The notes beneath the pieces were generated by a model. That model worked only from the letters and a program-made list of their open reading frames with translations, ran no database searches and was not told the DNA's origin. A stretch of DNA of 64,000 nucleotides. Origin: Kineosporia sp. NBRC 101731 (GTDB lineage Bacteria; Actinomycetota; Actinomycetes; Actinomycetales; Kineosporiaceae). This document shows, in pieces, positions 53,104 to 63,076 of the stretch. The translations under genes were made by a program, and so were the position numbers. Position 1 is the stretch's first letter. The number at the start of each line of letters is the position of its first letter. The DNA is taken from contig NZ_BSTC01000020.1 in the NCBI RefSeq assembly GCF_030269305.1, positions 41,216 to 105,215 on the forward strand, given 5' to 3'.

Positions 53104-54568
53104 AGAATCTGGGCCCGTTTTCTGTTTTGGCGATGGAGAGTCGGCCGTCCTGGACGGTGCAGTCGATCACCACGTGGTGATCTCGGAGGGCGGTGACGAG
53201 CGCCTTCTCCGTCGGGTTCGCTTGGCTGAGGTCGGGATCCTGCTGGAGCAGTGCGAGGACTTCGTCTTCCCGGACATACAGGTACGGCCACCCGGTTGAG
53301 TGCGTGCTGGTGCGCCGGCCATGTCGGCAGCGGTAGCCGGGGCGGTTGTTGACCCAGTGCGAGTCCAGTCTGCGCCCGCACAGTCCGCACTTCAGCAGGC
53401 TGGCCAGGAGGTACGTTCGCCGGTTCCCGTGCCGGTCTGGGCGGCGTGCGTGGATGGCCTGGACGGCGATGAACTCCTCGGTGCTGACCAGGGCTGGGTG
53501 GCTGGGGACGCGCGAGACGACCCAGTCATTAGCTGAGCCCCATCGCTGAATCGGTAACCGGCCGTACTCATGCTCGTGACCTGACGGCCCGCCGGAGGAC
53601 GGGGCCGGCGCGGGGACGCTCGTGTGATCCGTGGGTTGTCGGTTCCAGACCTGGTAGCCGGTGTAGCGGGGATTGGCCAGGATCGAGGCGACGGTCGGTT
53701 CGGTCCAGACGTCACCGTGACGATGCTGGTTGCGGTTGACGTCGGCGCCGGATGGGCAGGCGATCCCGGTCTCGTTGAGTTCGCGGGCGATCCCGGCGAC
53801 GCTACGGGACTTCAGTCTCTCGGCGAAGATCCACCGCACGTGCCCAGCGGTGCGGGGATCGGGATCCAGGCGTTGGATTCGCCGGCCCCAGCGGGCATGA
53901 GCTTTGTTGGGGTGCTCGCCGTCGTCGACCAGGCAGTATCCGTAGGGCGGGCGTCCGCCCAGATACCGGCCCTGTTCGCGAACTTGGGACCGCATTGCGG
54001 CCAGCGTTCGAAAGCGTGTTCGAAGGACTTCGCGTCGGGCCTGGGCGCCCAGTTGGAGGGCGAGGACGCGGTGGGTGGTGTCGTCGGGGTCGAAGGGGCC
54101 GTCGAACTCGGGAAGCCAGACTCGGATACCGAGGCGTGCGAACAACGGGATCATGGCGGTCAGCTGCCCAGCACAGAAGGCTCGCTCGGCCTCCCCGACC
54201 ACGATCGCGTCGATGCCTCCACGGTCGGGTAGGTCGAGCTTCTGCAGGAGTTGACGGGCTTGGGGTCGATGCGACCAGGGCAGACGACGGGAGCACCCGA
54301 CGTCAAAGAACTCTCTCACGATCCGCCCGTGAGGCTGGATCAGATCCTGGGCGCTCTCGCGCTGCCATCCCAGCGATGTCCGTGGGTCCTGGAACTCTCG
54401 CGTCGACACTCGCCCATACAAAGCGAACCTCAGCCCTGCGCCGGATCCTGTTTCCTGATCAGCTCGATCTGATTCGGGTCTGGCGTTCTCCGCGCCACCC
54501 ATCAGCCATCCACCGGCCGGGGTCGCCGCCGGAAGATCAAAGAGGACCTGCTGTTCGGGGAAAGCCAT
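53102..54568 (-). CDS. Large serine recombinase
   Basis: A 488-residue protein. After a 45-residue N-terminal extension, the resolvase catalytic domain reads ALYGRVSTREFQDPRTSLGW with the nucleophilic serine in GRVST, then FDVGCSRRLPWSHRP. The Recombinase domain follows (YGYCLVDDGEHPNKA, VRWIFAERLKSRSVAGIARE, NPRYTGYQVWNRQ). A zinc ribbon comes last: LKCGLCGRRLDSH with RCRHG. It catalyses site-specific integration or excision of its element. The 3' end coincides with the left direct repeat, as expected for an integrase next to its own attachment site. Confidence 0.9.
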   Translation of the reverse strand: MAFPEQQVLFDLPAATPAGGWLMGGAENARPESDRADQETGSGAGLRFALYGRVSTREFQDPRTSLGWQRESAQDLIQPHGRIVREFFDVGCSRRLPWSHRPQARQLLQKLDLPDRGGIDAIVVGEAERAFCAGQLTAMIPLFARLGIRVWLPEFDGPFDPDDTTHRVLALQLGAQARREVLRTRFRTLAAMRSQVREQGRYLGGRPPYGYCLVDDGEHPNKAHARWGRRIQRLDPDPRTAGHVRWIFAERLKSRSVAGIARELNETGIACPSGADVNRNQHRHGDVWTEPTVASILANPRYTGYQVWNRQPTDHTSVPAPAPSSGGPSGHEHEYGRLPIQRWGSANDWVVSRVPSHPALVSTEEFIAVQAIHARRPDRHGNRRTYLLASLLKCGLCGRRLDSHWVNNRPGYRCRHGRRTSTHSTGWPYLYVREDEVLALLQQDPDLSQANPTEKALVTALRDHHVVIDCTVQDGRLSIAKTENGPRF

Positions 54569-54768
54569 CTACACAGAATGAGTTCGACCGCGTCCGTTCA
54601 GTCAAGATGGCCGAAACGGCAGCCTCATCGAGATCAGCACCCCCTAGTGGCACCTGCTCAGTGGCTCGGTGTCTCCGGACGCCGAAGGCCATCGTCGTCG
54701 GCGCGGACTTCGGCTTAGGGTGCCGAGTAGCCCGGGGGAATCGCAACCCCGGGCCCTCATAGATCAGA

Positions 54769-55629
54769 TCAGGCAGTTTGCGATGAGGATGGCTGTGACG
54801 ATAGAGGGGCTTGCGACGAGTTGGTAAGTGCAAGGTCATTGAGCGCGGCTACGACGACGTTCCATGCGATTCGGACCGTGTCGCCGTTGGGTTTGTGACC
54901 GTCGCTCTGTTGTTTGCGCGGGTGTATCAGGTTCCGGTGGTCGCGCAGTACGTGCGCGTAGTCGACTACGTCGCGGGAGATCCACCCATTCTTGCCCGCG
55001 AGCTCGATCAGTCGATGAAGGGTGTCGTTGTCCCAGTTGGGGATGTGGCTGCGTGCGTAGTCGTACAGGACTCCCTCGAGAAGGCTGCCCAGCATGATGA
55101 TTGCGGCTAGGTTTGCGCCTTGGTCCCAGCAGGTGCGTGCTTCCTGCAGGCGTAGGTTGAGTTGTTCGCCGAATTTCTGGTCGTGCACGACGAGGCTTAG
55201 ATCGACGTCTAGTCTCGCGGGAGCTGTTTCGGTAAGGCGGTTCTTGGTTCGGCTTTTGGTACGTAGCGCGGGTCCGGCTTCGGTGAAGTGGATCTCGATC
55301 CCCTCGAGGGCGAGCAGTTCGTTGAGGTCATGAATGGTCGCGTCGAGGGCCGGGGTGTCATCGAGGTACTCGCGTGGATCGGCCAGGCGCAGGATCAGCC
55401 GCTGCATGTCCTCAGGGTTTGCTCTGCGGTCGTGGAGCTGTTCTATGACCCAGGCTCGACGGCCGCCTTCGACCGTGCCAGCCCACTTCCAGCCGGCGCT
55501 GCTGAAGAGGCGGGAGATCTTTGGACCGCTGCGGTAGTAGGGCGAGGTGTCGTCACCGCAGATGACGTCGGCGACTGCCTCGAGAATGTTCGGGTCGAGT
55601 TGCATTTCGGTTGGGATCGTCGTGTTCAT
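54769..55629 (-). CDS. AbiJ/HEPN-like protein, partner of the helicase-nuclease
   Basis: A 286-residue protein. Residues about 25-130 resemble the AbiJ-type N-terminal domain (AWVIEQLHDRRANPEDMQRL). Residues about 185-270 read as a HEPN domain: LGSLLEGVLYDYARSHIPNW, then VLRDHRNLIHPRK, which fits the Rx4-6H ribonuclease motif. HEPN proteins act as RNA-cleaving toxins in abortive infection. The gene's ATG overlaps the stop codon of the 1,541-residue helicase gene (ATGA), so the two are translated together. Proposed effector of a two-gene defence system. Confidence 0.72.
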   Translation of the reverse strand: MNTTIPTEMQLDPNILEAVADVICGDDTSPYYRSGPKISRLFSSAGWKWAGTVEGGRRAWVIEQLHDRRANPEDMQRLILRLADPREYLDDTPALDATIHDLNELLALEGIEIHFTEAGPALRTKSRTKNRLTETAPARLDVDLSLVVHDQKFGEQLNLRLQEARTCWDQGANLAAIIMLGSLLEGVLYDYARSHIPNWDNDTLHRLIELAGKNGWISRDVVDYAHVLRDHRNLIHPRKQQSDGHKPNGDTVRIAWNVVVAALNDLALTNSSQAPLSSQPSSSQTA

Positions 55630-58600
55630 TCGTCGTCATCCTCGTCCTCGTCGGGCAGTTCGATGGGCGCCCATGTGCGGGTTGCTACCTCTGGATCGTT
55701 GACGGTTGGCTGGATGCCGCGGGCTTCAAGTGCTTTCCAGACGGGGGCCATTTCGTGTTCGCGGTCGAACTCGAACTCGCTTTCGCGTACGCGGATGATG
55801 TCCCAGTGCATGCGGGCCAGTTCGCGGTCGCGGCGGGCGTCGGAGGCGATCTGGGTGGTGCTGGTGTGGAACCGGTAGCCGTCACATTCAACGCCGACCC
55901 GGGCTCCGTCGCCGGTGACGACGAGGTCAAGGGTGCGGGTGCCGACCTTGTACTGCGGGACGACATGGAAGCCGCGAGTCTTGATCTCGCGGAAGACACG
56001 CTGCTCCAGGAGCGATTCGAAGGGCGTGGTGGGGCGGGTGGCGCTGACGGCGTCGAGGGTAGGAGAGGGGCCGTACACGGACGGTGGATCCATCATGTAG
56101 CTCATCAGGTTTCCTCGCAGGTCACCGGGTTTCAGGTCACCGAGTTCCACGCTGGTGAAGAGCCGTAGTTGCTCGCGGGCGCGCGTGGCAGCAACGTTGA
56201 TGGATTGCCGGTACATGAGGGCTCGCTGGGCCTGGGGCTGGCCAGTAACGACCATGGACAGGAAGATTACGTCACGTTCGTCGCCCTGGAAGTCGGAGGC
56301 CTGCCCGACCCGGACCTTGCGTTGTTGCATTTCCTCGGAGGACAGGATCTTGCGGAGTTCACGGTCGATGCAGTTCATGTGGCCGCGGCTCGCGAGTAGG
56401 ACGACGATTCCGAATGTCTTTCCGTGGTAAGCGGTGTCGTCGATGCAGGCACGCAACTGTTCGGCGATGTGCCGGGCCTCGACGGTGTTGTGCACGGCGG
56501 TGCGGCGCCCCTCGAGGACCGCGTCCTCGACTTTGTGGACGATGAGGGGTGGGAGGTCCCCTGCTCGGCGTTCGCGCAATGGGATCAGGCCGGGCGTTCC
56601 GTTGAGCTCGTAGAACTGCTTGGAGGACCAGTTGATGATCTCCGGAACGCAGCGGAAGTGCTCTCGCAGTCGTACGACATTGTCCTTGCCGGAGCGCGCC
56701 GACAGAAGACCGTAGAGATTGGTCTTGGGGGTAAAGAGGTTCTGGATGTCGCTATCCACGCCGTCCAGGAATCGGGGCAACTGCTGGAAGATGCGTTTGT
56801 GTCCTCCCAGGCGGGTGTCGGAAGGTGTGCACTGCTTGTTGTCGCCGACCACGATGACGCGCGGGGCGAGCCACAGCAGGTAAAGCTGTTCCATGCCGGC
56901 CTGGCTGGCTTCGTCGACGATGACGACGTCGAAGGAGTTGCGTTCCACGGGAAGGTTGGCCAGGAGTTTGGGCAGGGGGACGACCCAGGCCGGGACTGCG
57001 GTCTTGGCCTTGTCCATTGCAGCGCGGGCGGCCCGCTGGAAGGTTCGTACGCGCTGCCCGTCGCCGCTGCTATGGATCATGTGCTCCTGGTAGGTCCGCA
57101 GGGCACGGGCGTGCTCGTCGCTCATCCGGGCAAGGGTGTGGGACATGGCCTCGGTGGCGGCCAGTTGCGCGGTGAGGTTCTGGATGTGCTCCTCGACGAT
57201 GAGGTATTCGTCCTGCAGGTCACGCTCTTCCTGCGCTGTGCGCTGGCTCAGGATGAAGGCCTCGGCCTGGCGCCATGCCCAGGCGTCTCGGATGTGTTTT
57301 AGCCGCCCGGGCCACGCCGGGTGGCTCGCTGTTTCCTCGATCAGGGACAGGGCAGACGGGTGCGACCGCTGCAGGCGTGCTTTCAGATCGGCCAGGTGAA
57401 CGGCCGCCGATTGTTCAGCACGGGCCTGTTCCAGACGGGCCAGCGCGTCGATGTATGTGGGCATGTCGCGCTCGCGTACGGCGGTGAGCAGGTCAGCAAC
57501 CTCGGGACAGGTGACGGTTGGGTCCGTGCGCCTCAGGGAGCTGGTCAGGGCATCGATGCGGTTCTTGAGTTGTTGGTGCTGCAGATGTTGCTGGGCGGCG
57601 GTCGCGGCGGCGCTGACCTGTGTCATCCCGGTGACGCTGCGGACCATGGCCGAGAGCCCGACGGGCTCAAGGAGAGTCGTGAGCCGGCCATGAAGCTGCG
57701 TGATGGTGTGAATGAGGTTCAGTTGGTCGGACTTGTCCACGAGATCGGATAGGCGCTGAGCGCTGGGGGTGCAGGGAATGTCAACTCCGCAGTCGGCCCA
57801 TTTCTCAGTTAGCTGCAGGGCAGCGACTTCTGCCTCCATCCGCTGCACGGCCGCGTCCAGGAATTCCTGCGTGGTGGGGGTCTTTCCATTGACCTTGACC
57901 ATGGACAGGAAGTCGCTCGCCTGGCTCTGCTGCCGGGATTGCAACCATTTGGCCGAGCGGAACTTGCCGCCACCGCGAACGTACGCGGCGAACTCTCGGC
58001 CGGTGTCCAGGGCGCCGCGGGCTACGCCCAGTTCGTTCGCCGCGATCGGTGCGACGTCTACTACATAATCGACGCCGTGCTGGCGCAGTTGCTCCTGCAG
58101 GCGAGGCGCTTCTTCCCTCACGCCCAGGAGGGTGCCCCACAGGCCCTTGCCGCGGCCGGCGAGTAGTTCATCCACGGCAGTGCAGGCCCATGACGGCGCG
58201 GTTCCTGGCTCGAGAACGGCACTGGCGTCGGTGCTCCCTCTCGTCTCGTTGCTGGTGGTGACGCCGTCGTCGTGGGCGTAGCCGAGTTGCTGCAAGGTAT
58301 GCGAGATATCGCGTGACAAGGTGTTTACTCTTGTCAGATCGGATTCCGAGAGAGCGGTCAGCTGTCGGCTGTGGTCTGTCTGGGATCTGTGAGCCATCTC
58401 GCGGGAACGGGTTTCGGTGTCGATCCATTGCGCGAGGGGGCCAGGGTCGGGAATCTGGGAGGCGGGCGGAAGGTGCTGGCTGAGCCGTTGATGGCGCTGG
58501 GGAGAGTCGGTGAGCAGGAGTTGGTGCAGGTGCAGCATGTCCTCGGTGGGTAACGGTGGTCGCACCGCGGACCTGCTGAAGGACTCAGCTGTAGTGGCAG

Positions 58601-60251
58601 CCTCACTGAGGGGTGGTAGCCAGTTGTACTGGCTCTCGTGCTGGCGTACTTCGCGGACGATGTCCGAGAGGGTTCCTGCGTAGCTGGTGGAGCTGTACCA
58701 GGAGATGACCGGTGGGTGCCGGTGGTGCTCTGATTCGCGGAGTCGCCCGATCCTCTCGTTCAGGTCGGCTGCTGCTTGGCGGGCAGCGAGGCGTTCGGCG
58801 GCCAGAGCCTGGGCGCGTTGTTCGAGGGAGGCAGCATCGTTGGTGGCGATGGCCGCGCAGAGGGCGTCCAGACCCTGCTCGAGTTCCTCGGCGGCGCTGC
58901 GACCGCCACCGGCCAGCAAGACGCACAGGTGCCGAAGCTCTTGGGGGATCTTGTCCCGCAGGACGCGCAGGGCCTGATCCTTCTCACTGGTGACCAGGAC
59001 ACGCTGGCCACGGGCCAACAGCGCCGAGACCAGGTTGGCGATCGTATGCGTCTTGCCGGTGCCGGGCGGGCCCTGAACCACGACGCCAGTTTCTCGGCGC
59101 AGCAGATCCATCACCTGTTCCTGCTGCTCGTTCGCGGCTAAAGGGAACCGGGGATCCTGACCCAGAACATCTCCGCTGGTACCACCCTGGGCGAGCACCC
59201 ATTCCTGACGCTGGTGGGCGTCGGTGTCGGTGATCAGCTGGCTCATAGCAACAGGAACCGGGCATTCGTCATCCCTGAGTTGCCGAGAAATCTTCTTATA
59301 GGCTTCAGCCAGCGCTGCTTTGCTGCGGGGACGCAAGATGAGCGCGGGAGAGTCGCTGACCTCTACCGTGGTTCCGGGCTCGATCCGCTCGGCACCCGTC
59401 GTGGCAGCGCGTACCCCGGTCAGGAGGCACTGGCCTACCCAGTCACCCAGGTGTCGGATGATCTGGGGGCCGGGTAACGTGTCCTGGAAGCCCTGCTCGA
59501 CTGTTTGACGTGCTTGTGATCCGCGGTCGTGCTGGTAGGACTCAAAGGTCCCGAATACCTGCGAGTCCTCGTACCGGCGCGACCCGTTCGCCGAGTCCAG
59601 GACGACTTCGGCGCTCTTGCTGTTCACCGTCGGCAGAAGCTGCTCGGTCACCAGATGGCGCCGCACGACGGTTCCGTCGGGGGCCTGCCAGCGCACCAGA
59701 CCGCGACACAGAACGAGTTCGTAGTCGTTGTCGCGCTGCTCGATCTGCGCACAGACATCCGCCAAGTAGTCGTACAACGGTTGCAGTTGTTCGGCCTGCC
59801 GGCGATGTTGCGCCCACTCCTGCCAGCTGACGAGCCACCGCTCGAACTGCCGGACCACTGACCCAGGAATTGATGTCGGGGACGCCTGCGACCCGGAATC
59901 GGTTCCCAACTGCGCGACTTGAGTGGATGCCTGCTCCAACAGGCGCGGCTCCTGGGCCGGGACCTCGCGGTCGACGGTTGGGTCCAGCCATGTGGCCACG
60001 GCCGCCGGTGGTGGCGGGGCGAGCGGTCGAGCAGGAGGAAGCATTCTCAGGAGAGTGCCTGACACGCAGGCCAGATCGACGTTGGGACCGCCAGGCGGCA
60101 TGTCTTCTAGCCACCACAGGCGCCATTCCTGCCTGTCCGCCTGAAGGATGTCCAGTTCGGGATTGCGCTCGGCCGACTCGGTGATCTCGACCAGGAAGTC
60201 GATGAGCTTGCGAGTCTGTACCCGAGCTTCTTGGGCGCTGATGCCGGACAA
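55626..60251 (-). CDS. SF1 helicase fused to a C-terminal MTES_1575-type nuclease
   Basis: A 1,541-residue protein, TTG start with GGAGG upstream. About residues 365-400 hold VVQGPPGTGKTHTIANLVSA (Walker A). After a long helical middle comes VVIVDEASQAGMEQLYLLWL (Walker B) and RVIVVGDNKQCTPSDTRLGG, then VRVGQASDFQGDERDVIFLS and VAATRAREQLRLF (motifs V-VI). The last 120 residues form a PD-(D/E)xK domain of the MTES_1575 kind: LEQRVFREIKTRGFHVVPQY, TRTLDLVVTGDGARVGVECD and HWDIIRVRESEF. This helicase-nuclease build is typical of defence proteins that sense or degrade invading DNA. Confidence 0.85.
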   Translation of the reverse strand: MSGISAQEARVQTRKLIDFLVEITESAERNPELDILQADRQEWRLWWLEDMPPGGPNVDLACVSGTLLRMLPPARPLAPPPPAAVATWLDPTVDREVPAQEPRLLEQASTQVAQLGTDSGSQASPTSIPGSVVRQFERWLVSWQEWAQHRRQAEQLQPLYDYLADVCAQIEQRDNDYELVLCRGLVRWQAPDGTVVRRHLVTEQLLPTVNSKSAEVVLDSANGSRRYEDSQVFGTFESYQHDRGSQARQTVEQGFQDTLPGPQIIRHLGDWVGQCLLTGVRAATTGAERIEPGTTVEVSDSPALILRPRSKAALAEAYKKISRQLRDDECPVPVAMSQLITDTDAHQRQEWVLAQGGTSGDVLGQDPRFPLAANEQQEQVMDLLRRETGVVVQGPPGTGKTHTIANLVSALLARGQRVLVTSEKDQALRVLRDKIPQELRHLCVLLAGGGRSAAEELEQGLDALCAAIATNDAASLEQRAQALAAERLAARQAAADLNERIGRLRESEHHRHPPVISWYSSTSYAGTLSDIVREVRQHESQYNWLPPLSEAATTAESFSRSAVRPPLPTEDMLHLHQLLLTDSPQRHQRLSQHLPPASQIPDPGPLAQWIDTETRSREMAHRSQTDHSRQLTALSESDLTRVNTLSRDISHTLQQLGYAHDDGVTTSNETRGSTDASAVLEPGTAPSWACTAVDELLAGRGKGLWGTLLGVREEAPRLQEQLRQHGVDYVVDVAPIAANELGVARGALDTGREFAAYVRGGGKFRSAKWLQSRQQSQASDFLSMVKVNGKTPTTQEFLDAAVQRMEAEVAALQLTEKWADCGVDIPCTPSAQRLSDLVDKSDQLNLIHTITQLHGRLTTLLEPVGLSAMVRSVTGMTQVSAAATAAQQHLQHQQLKNRIDALTSSLRRTDPTVTCPEVADLLTAVRERDMPTYIDALARLEQARAEQSAAVHLADLKARLQRSHPSALSLIEETASHPAWPGRLKHIRDAWAWRQAEAFILSQRTAQEERDLQDEYLIVEEHIQNLTAQLAATEAMSHTLARMSDEHARALRTYQEHMIHSSGDGQRVRTFQRAARAAMDKAKTAVPAWVVPLPKLLANLPVERNSFDVVIVDEASQAGMEQLYLLWLAPRVIVVGDNKQCTPSDTRLGGHKRIFQQLPRFLDGVDSDIQNLFTPKTNLYGLLSARSGKDNVVRLREHFRCVPEIINWSSKQFYELNGTPGLIPLRERRAGDLPPLIVHKVEDAVLEGRRTAVHNTVEARHIAEQLRACIDDTAYHGKTFGIVVLLASRGHMNCIDRELRKILSSEEMQQRKVRVGQASDFQGDERDVIFLSMVVTGQPQAQRALMYRQSINVAATRAREQLRLFTSVELGDLKPGDLRGNLMSYMMDPPSVYGPSPTLDAVSATRPTTPFESLLEQRVFREIKTRGFHVVPQYKVGTRTLDLVVTGDGARVGVECDGYRFHTSTTQIASDARRDRELARMHWDIIRVRESEFEFDREHEMAPVWKALEARGIQPTVNDPEVATRTWAPIELPDEDEDDDE

Positions 60252-60820
60252 GAGTCCTCCCTGAACATCACTGGTGAAAGAAGATTCGTCATGACAGGTG
60301 CTGGTGGCCCCACGACGTCCTGGTCCCGATTTCTTCCCGGAACCAGCTCAGACAGTTGATTGCTCTCGTTCGGCGGCACTGGACGCCCGGCCCGGCGTCC
60401 AGCAACCAGCACGTTCGAGGCTCGCCCGGGACCTGACGACCAGGCGCAGAGGCCCACAACTTGAACTTCTCAGGACTGAGGAACCGCCACCCCCAGGCTG
60501 GCGAATCAGTGAGACACGAACCAGAGAAACAGCAGCAGCGGACATGACGCCGGTCGGCCCCGAGGGGCAAGCTTGCGGGAATGATGCTAGCCCCGACCGA
60601 CGGTCCCCAGGAGCGCCAACCTTTCCTAGAGGGGGCAGCGGTAGTGCAGGGCCAGCTCTTGCCAGCGTTGTGAAATTCACGATGGCCCTGATCAGAAGCA
60701 TGGAAACCGCAGGTCTGGCCGCGTGCACCGCTCGACAAATTCGCAGAATTTTTTCTATCAACAGGAAATCTACGAGAAAGTAGCCTTCCCGTGACGAGTT
60801 AGTGGGCTACGGTTCCGGCT
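60252..60820. other. Gene-free intergenic region between divergent genes
   Basis: No supportable gene is seen in these 569 bases. The right end is AT-richer (around TTTTTTCTATCAAC at 60751) and probably holds the promoter of the 684-residue gene; the left end probably holds the promoter of the helicase operon. Confidence 0.4.
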
Positions 60821-62875
60821 GTGAACACGCTGCCCGCGGTCGTCCCGGAAGGGGAGTATCCGCGTTCTGAGATCGTCTCTGTCAGAATCGCTCGCAAGGT
60901 AGCCCCTCTCTTTGGAGTCGTCTGGGCTCAAAACCCGTTCGATCGAACCTGGGTCTGCGACTTTTCGACCTTGACGCTGACGGAGGTCGCGCGAGGAGCC
61001 CCCCTCCCGGAACGCTCGGCGTCGCTCGAATCACCTGAGGACGGTGAAGCCCCGGCGCCCGGGGCAGGTTCAGGGCACGAAGACGATGCGCAAGGCTGGA
61101 TGTGGAATGGGCGAGGGGTGGTCGTCCCAGGTGGTGCAGCACCGTTGGGTTCCCTGGCCAACGCGACACTGAATCGGTTCGGGCCCCACACAAAGGCCGC
61201 GGTGGTGCTTGCCGGCGCCAATCGACTACTGAGGGACTCGACGCAGGCCGTTGGCGCGGTCTGTGCCAGCATCAACCAGACCTCGGCCAGTCCGCGGCTC
61301 AGGTTGGCGATCTGGGCCGGTCTGACCCTAGAAGTCTTCCGCGGTCAACCAGCCCTGGTCATCGCGGCGCTACAGGCACGTGCTGTGCAACGGTCCCTGA
61401 CAGTTAGGTGGGGCAACCAGGTAGGGCTTGGAAACCTCGGCGCCACAGCCGCCCGTTCCGAGATCGGGGCGTCTGGCGTCACCGGTCAGGACAGCGCCTG
61501 GCAACCCCAATGTCTGGCCCTGATCGATGACACCCTTCAACAGCTCAATCTGGCCGGGCTCGCTGGCATCGGCCCGGAACGGGGGGAAGACATCGCCGCG
61601 GCCTGGTGCCGACGACTGCTGCAGATGGGGAGACCCGGGTCAGGCATGGTGTGGGTGGTCGAGGACGAGAAAGGGCACCGCACCGCCCACAGCTACCAGC
61701 GCGTCGGGGCCATGGTGGCGCCATTCGTGGCCGAGGCGCTAGGCCAAGGAGACATCAGCGGCCAGGTCGAGCTGCAAGACGCCCAATCGCTGGACGAATG
61801 GCCCAGTCCTCCAGCCGGGCTGCCCGACCACAGAGCACGCGCCCATCTGGTTGCCGTCCACGTGGCCGTGAATTACCTCAGATACGTGAGCGACTCAGGT
61901 TCTAAAGCACCCCAGCTGCGTGAACGGACCCGTTCTTTCGTAGCCCTCATCGCCAAGGAATACTGGTCCGGGCCACATAAGCATGACCCTGCTGTGGTTC
62001 TCGTCAGCTGCTACTCCGCCTACCTGAGGCTATGGGACAACGTCAGATCTCGCGAACGTCCTGCAGCTGAGATGCAGGCGGCGATGACGGAAGTCTTGCA
62101 AGCGCAGCAGAGTGCTTGGCACGCTTATGAAGCTGGGAACATAGACCCTGGTGCAGCCAGCTACTTGCTGGAGATCGCCACCGTGGCGCTGGCCAAGATC
62201 CATGATCCGGCGTCATCGAAACCCCCAGGTCTTGACCGGGCGTTGGCCCGCGGCTGGAGACAGGCACTCAGCGCTCGAAGCATGCCCCCGATGCCGGGCT
62301 CTCACCTGGACTCGCTGAACGGCGCGCAGATCTTCCACCTCGCAAATTATGCGGCCTACTTGGCTGATCGAGGGCCAATCGCCGATCTACGTCATGCGCT
62401 AAGGATTTTCGAGGCCGTGATCGAAGTCCGGGAAGCGGTTGCGCAGAACGAGCCGGCGTCCCTGCCTGCAAAACATGCGGCGGCCCGCGACGCCCATCAG
62501 GCCGCAGCCAGCATTGCCGCTCGAATGGCAGAGGCCTGCCCCGCTCGCGAACAGGCAGCGCGGGCACGAGCCTGGGACAGTGCTGTTGCTCATGCAGTGG
62601 CGGTGCTGGCCGCTCCCATTACGTTGGAGCAGATCGCCAATGGGGACGCCGATCGGGCGGTGGTCTGGACGGCCGAGCAGATCGAGCCGGCCCTGAGTCA
62701 CCTCATTGTGAACTCACCCCAGGCACTGCCCGAACCACTGCGTGAGACGGCAATCAACCTGGTGAAGCGCGCTCGGGAGAATTCGAACGCGATCCTGACA
62801 GTGGAATCGCGAGAACGCCTGACTGTGCTCGGGGATCGGCTGACAGCGCGGAGAAATGTGAGAGCTCCAGCGTGA
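60821..62875 (+). CDS. 684-residue orphan with helical-repeat character
   Basis: A 684-residue protein with GTG start. I recognise no catalytic motif. Residues 1-100 hold a small N-terminal region with Glu/Pro-rich linker. Residues about 115-240 are alpha/beta (VVLAGANRLLRDSTQAVGAV). Residues about 340-684 read as successive amphipathic helices, TPR-like (FRANTSS-free; for example HLANYAAYLADRGPIADL, ALRIFEAVIEVREAVAQNE). It is divergent from the helicase operon inside the recombinase-bounded segment. A defence sensor or regulatory protein is possible from context only. Confidence 0.6.
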   Translation: MNTLPAVVPEGEYPRSEIVSVRIARKVAPLFGVVWAQNPFDRTWVCDFSTLTLTEVARGAPLPERSASLESPEDGEAPAPGAGSGHEDDAQGWMWNGRGVVVPGGAAPLGSLANATLNRFGPHTKAAVVLAGANRLLRDSTQAVGAVCASINQTSASPRLRLAIWAGLTLEVFRGQPALVIAALQARAVQRSLTVRWGNQVGLGNLGATAARSEIGASGVTGQDSAWQPQCLALIDDTLQQLNLAGLAGIGPERGEDIAAAWCRRLLQMGRPGSGMVWVVEDEKGHRTAHSYQRVGAMVAPFVAEALGQGDISGQVELQDAQSLDEWPSPPAGLPDHRARAHLVAVHVAVNYLRYVSDSGSKAPQLRERTRSFVALIAKEYWSGPHKHDPAVVLVSCYSAYLRLWDNVRSRERPAAEMQAAMTEVLQAQQSAWHAYEAGNIDPGAASYLLEIATVALAKIHDPASSKPPGLDRALARGWRQALSARSMPPMPGSHLDSLNGAQIFHLANYAAYLADRGPIADLRHALRIFEAVIEVREAVAQNEPASLPAKHAAARDAHQAAASIAARMAEACPAREQAARARAWDSAVAHAVAVLAAPITLEQIANGDADRAVVWTAEQIEPALSHLIVNSPQALPEPLRETAINLVKRARENSNAILTVESRERLTVLGDRLTARRNVRAPA

Positions 62876-63052
62876 GGTGCCCTGCTCGTGTGTCACGGTG
62901 GTTGTACCCGTCCCAGGAGTTAAGACCTCACCGAATCCCTGGAGCCTATGGGATGAAGCCCGGGAATTGCCATTTATGGTGCATTGTGCATGACCGACGG
63001 ACGCGACAGCCTCCACCCTCAAGTGGCGTGAGTGTGATGAACAAGATGCGGG

Positions 63053-63068
63053 TAGCACAAGTGCTACA
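63053..63068 (+). promoter_or_regulatory. Operator-like palindrome upstream of vapB
   Basis: GTAGCAC-AA-GTGCTAC is a perfect palindrome eight bases before the antitoxin start codon, the usual position for an autoregulatory operator bound by the antitoxin. Confidence 0.68.
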
Positions 63069-63076
63069 TTGGCCGG

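Noticed and set aside
60252..60820. ORFs of 116-161 residues in the gap
   Set aside because: All are Arg/Pro/Gly-rich frames without ribosome-binding sites; the region was left as gene-free.
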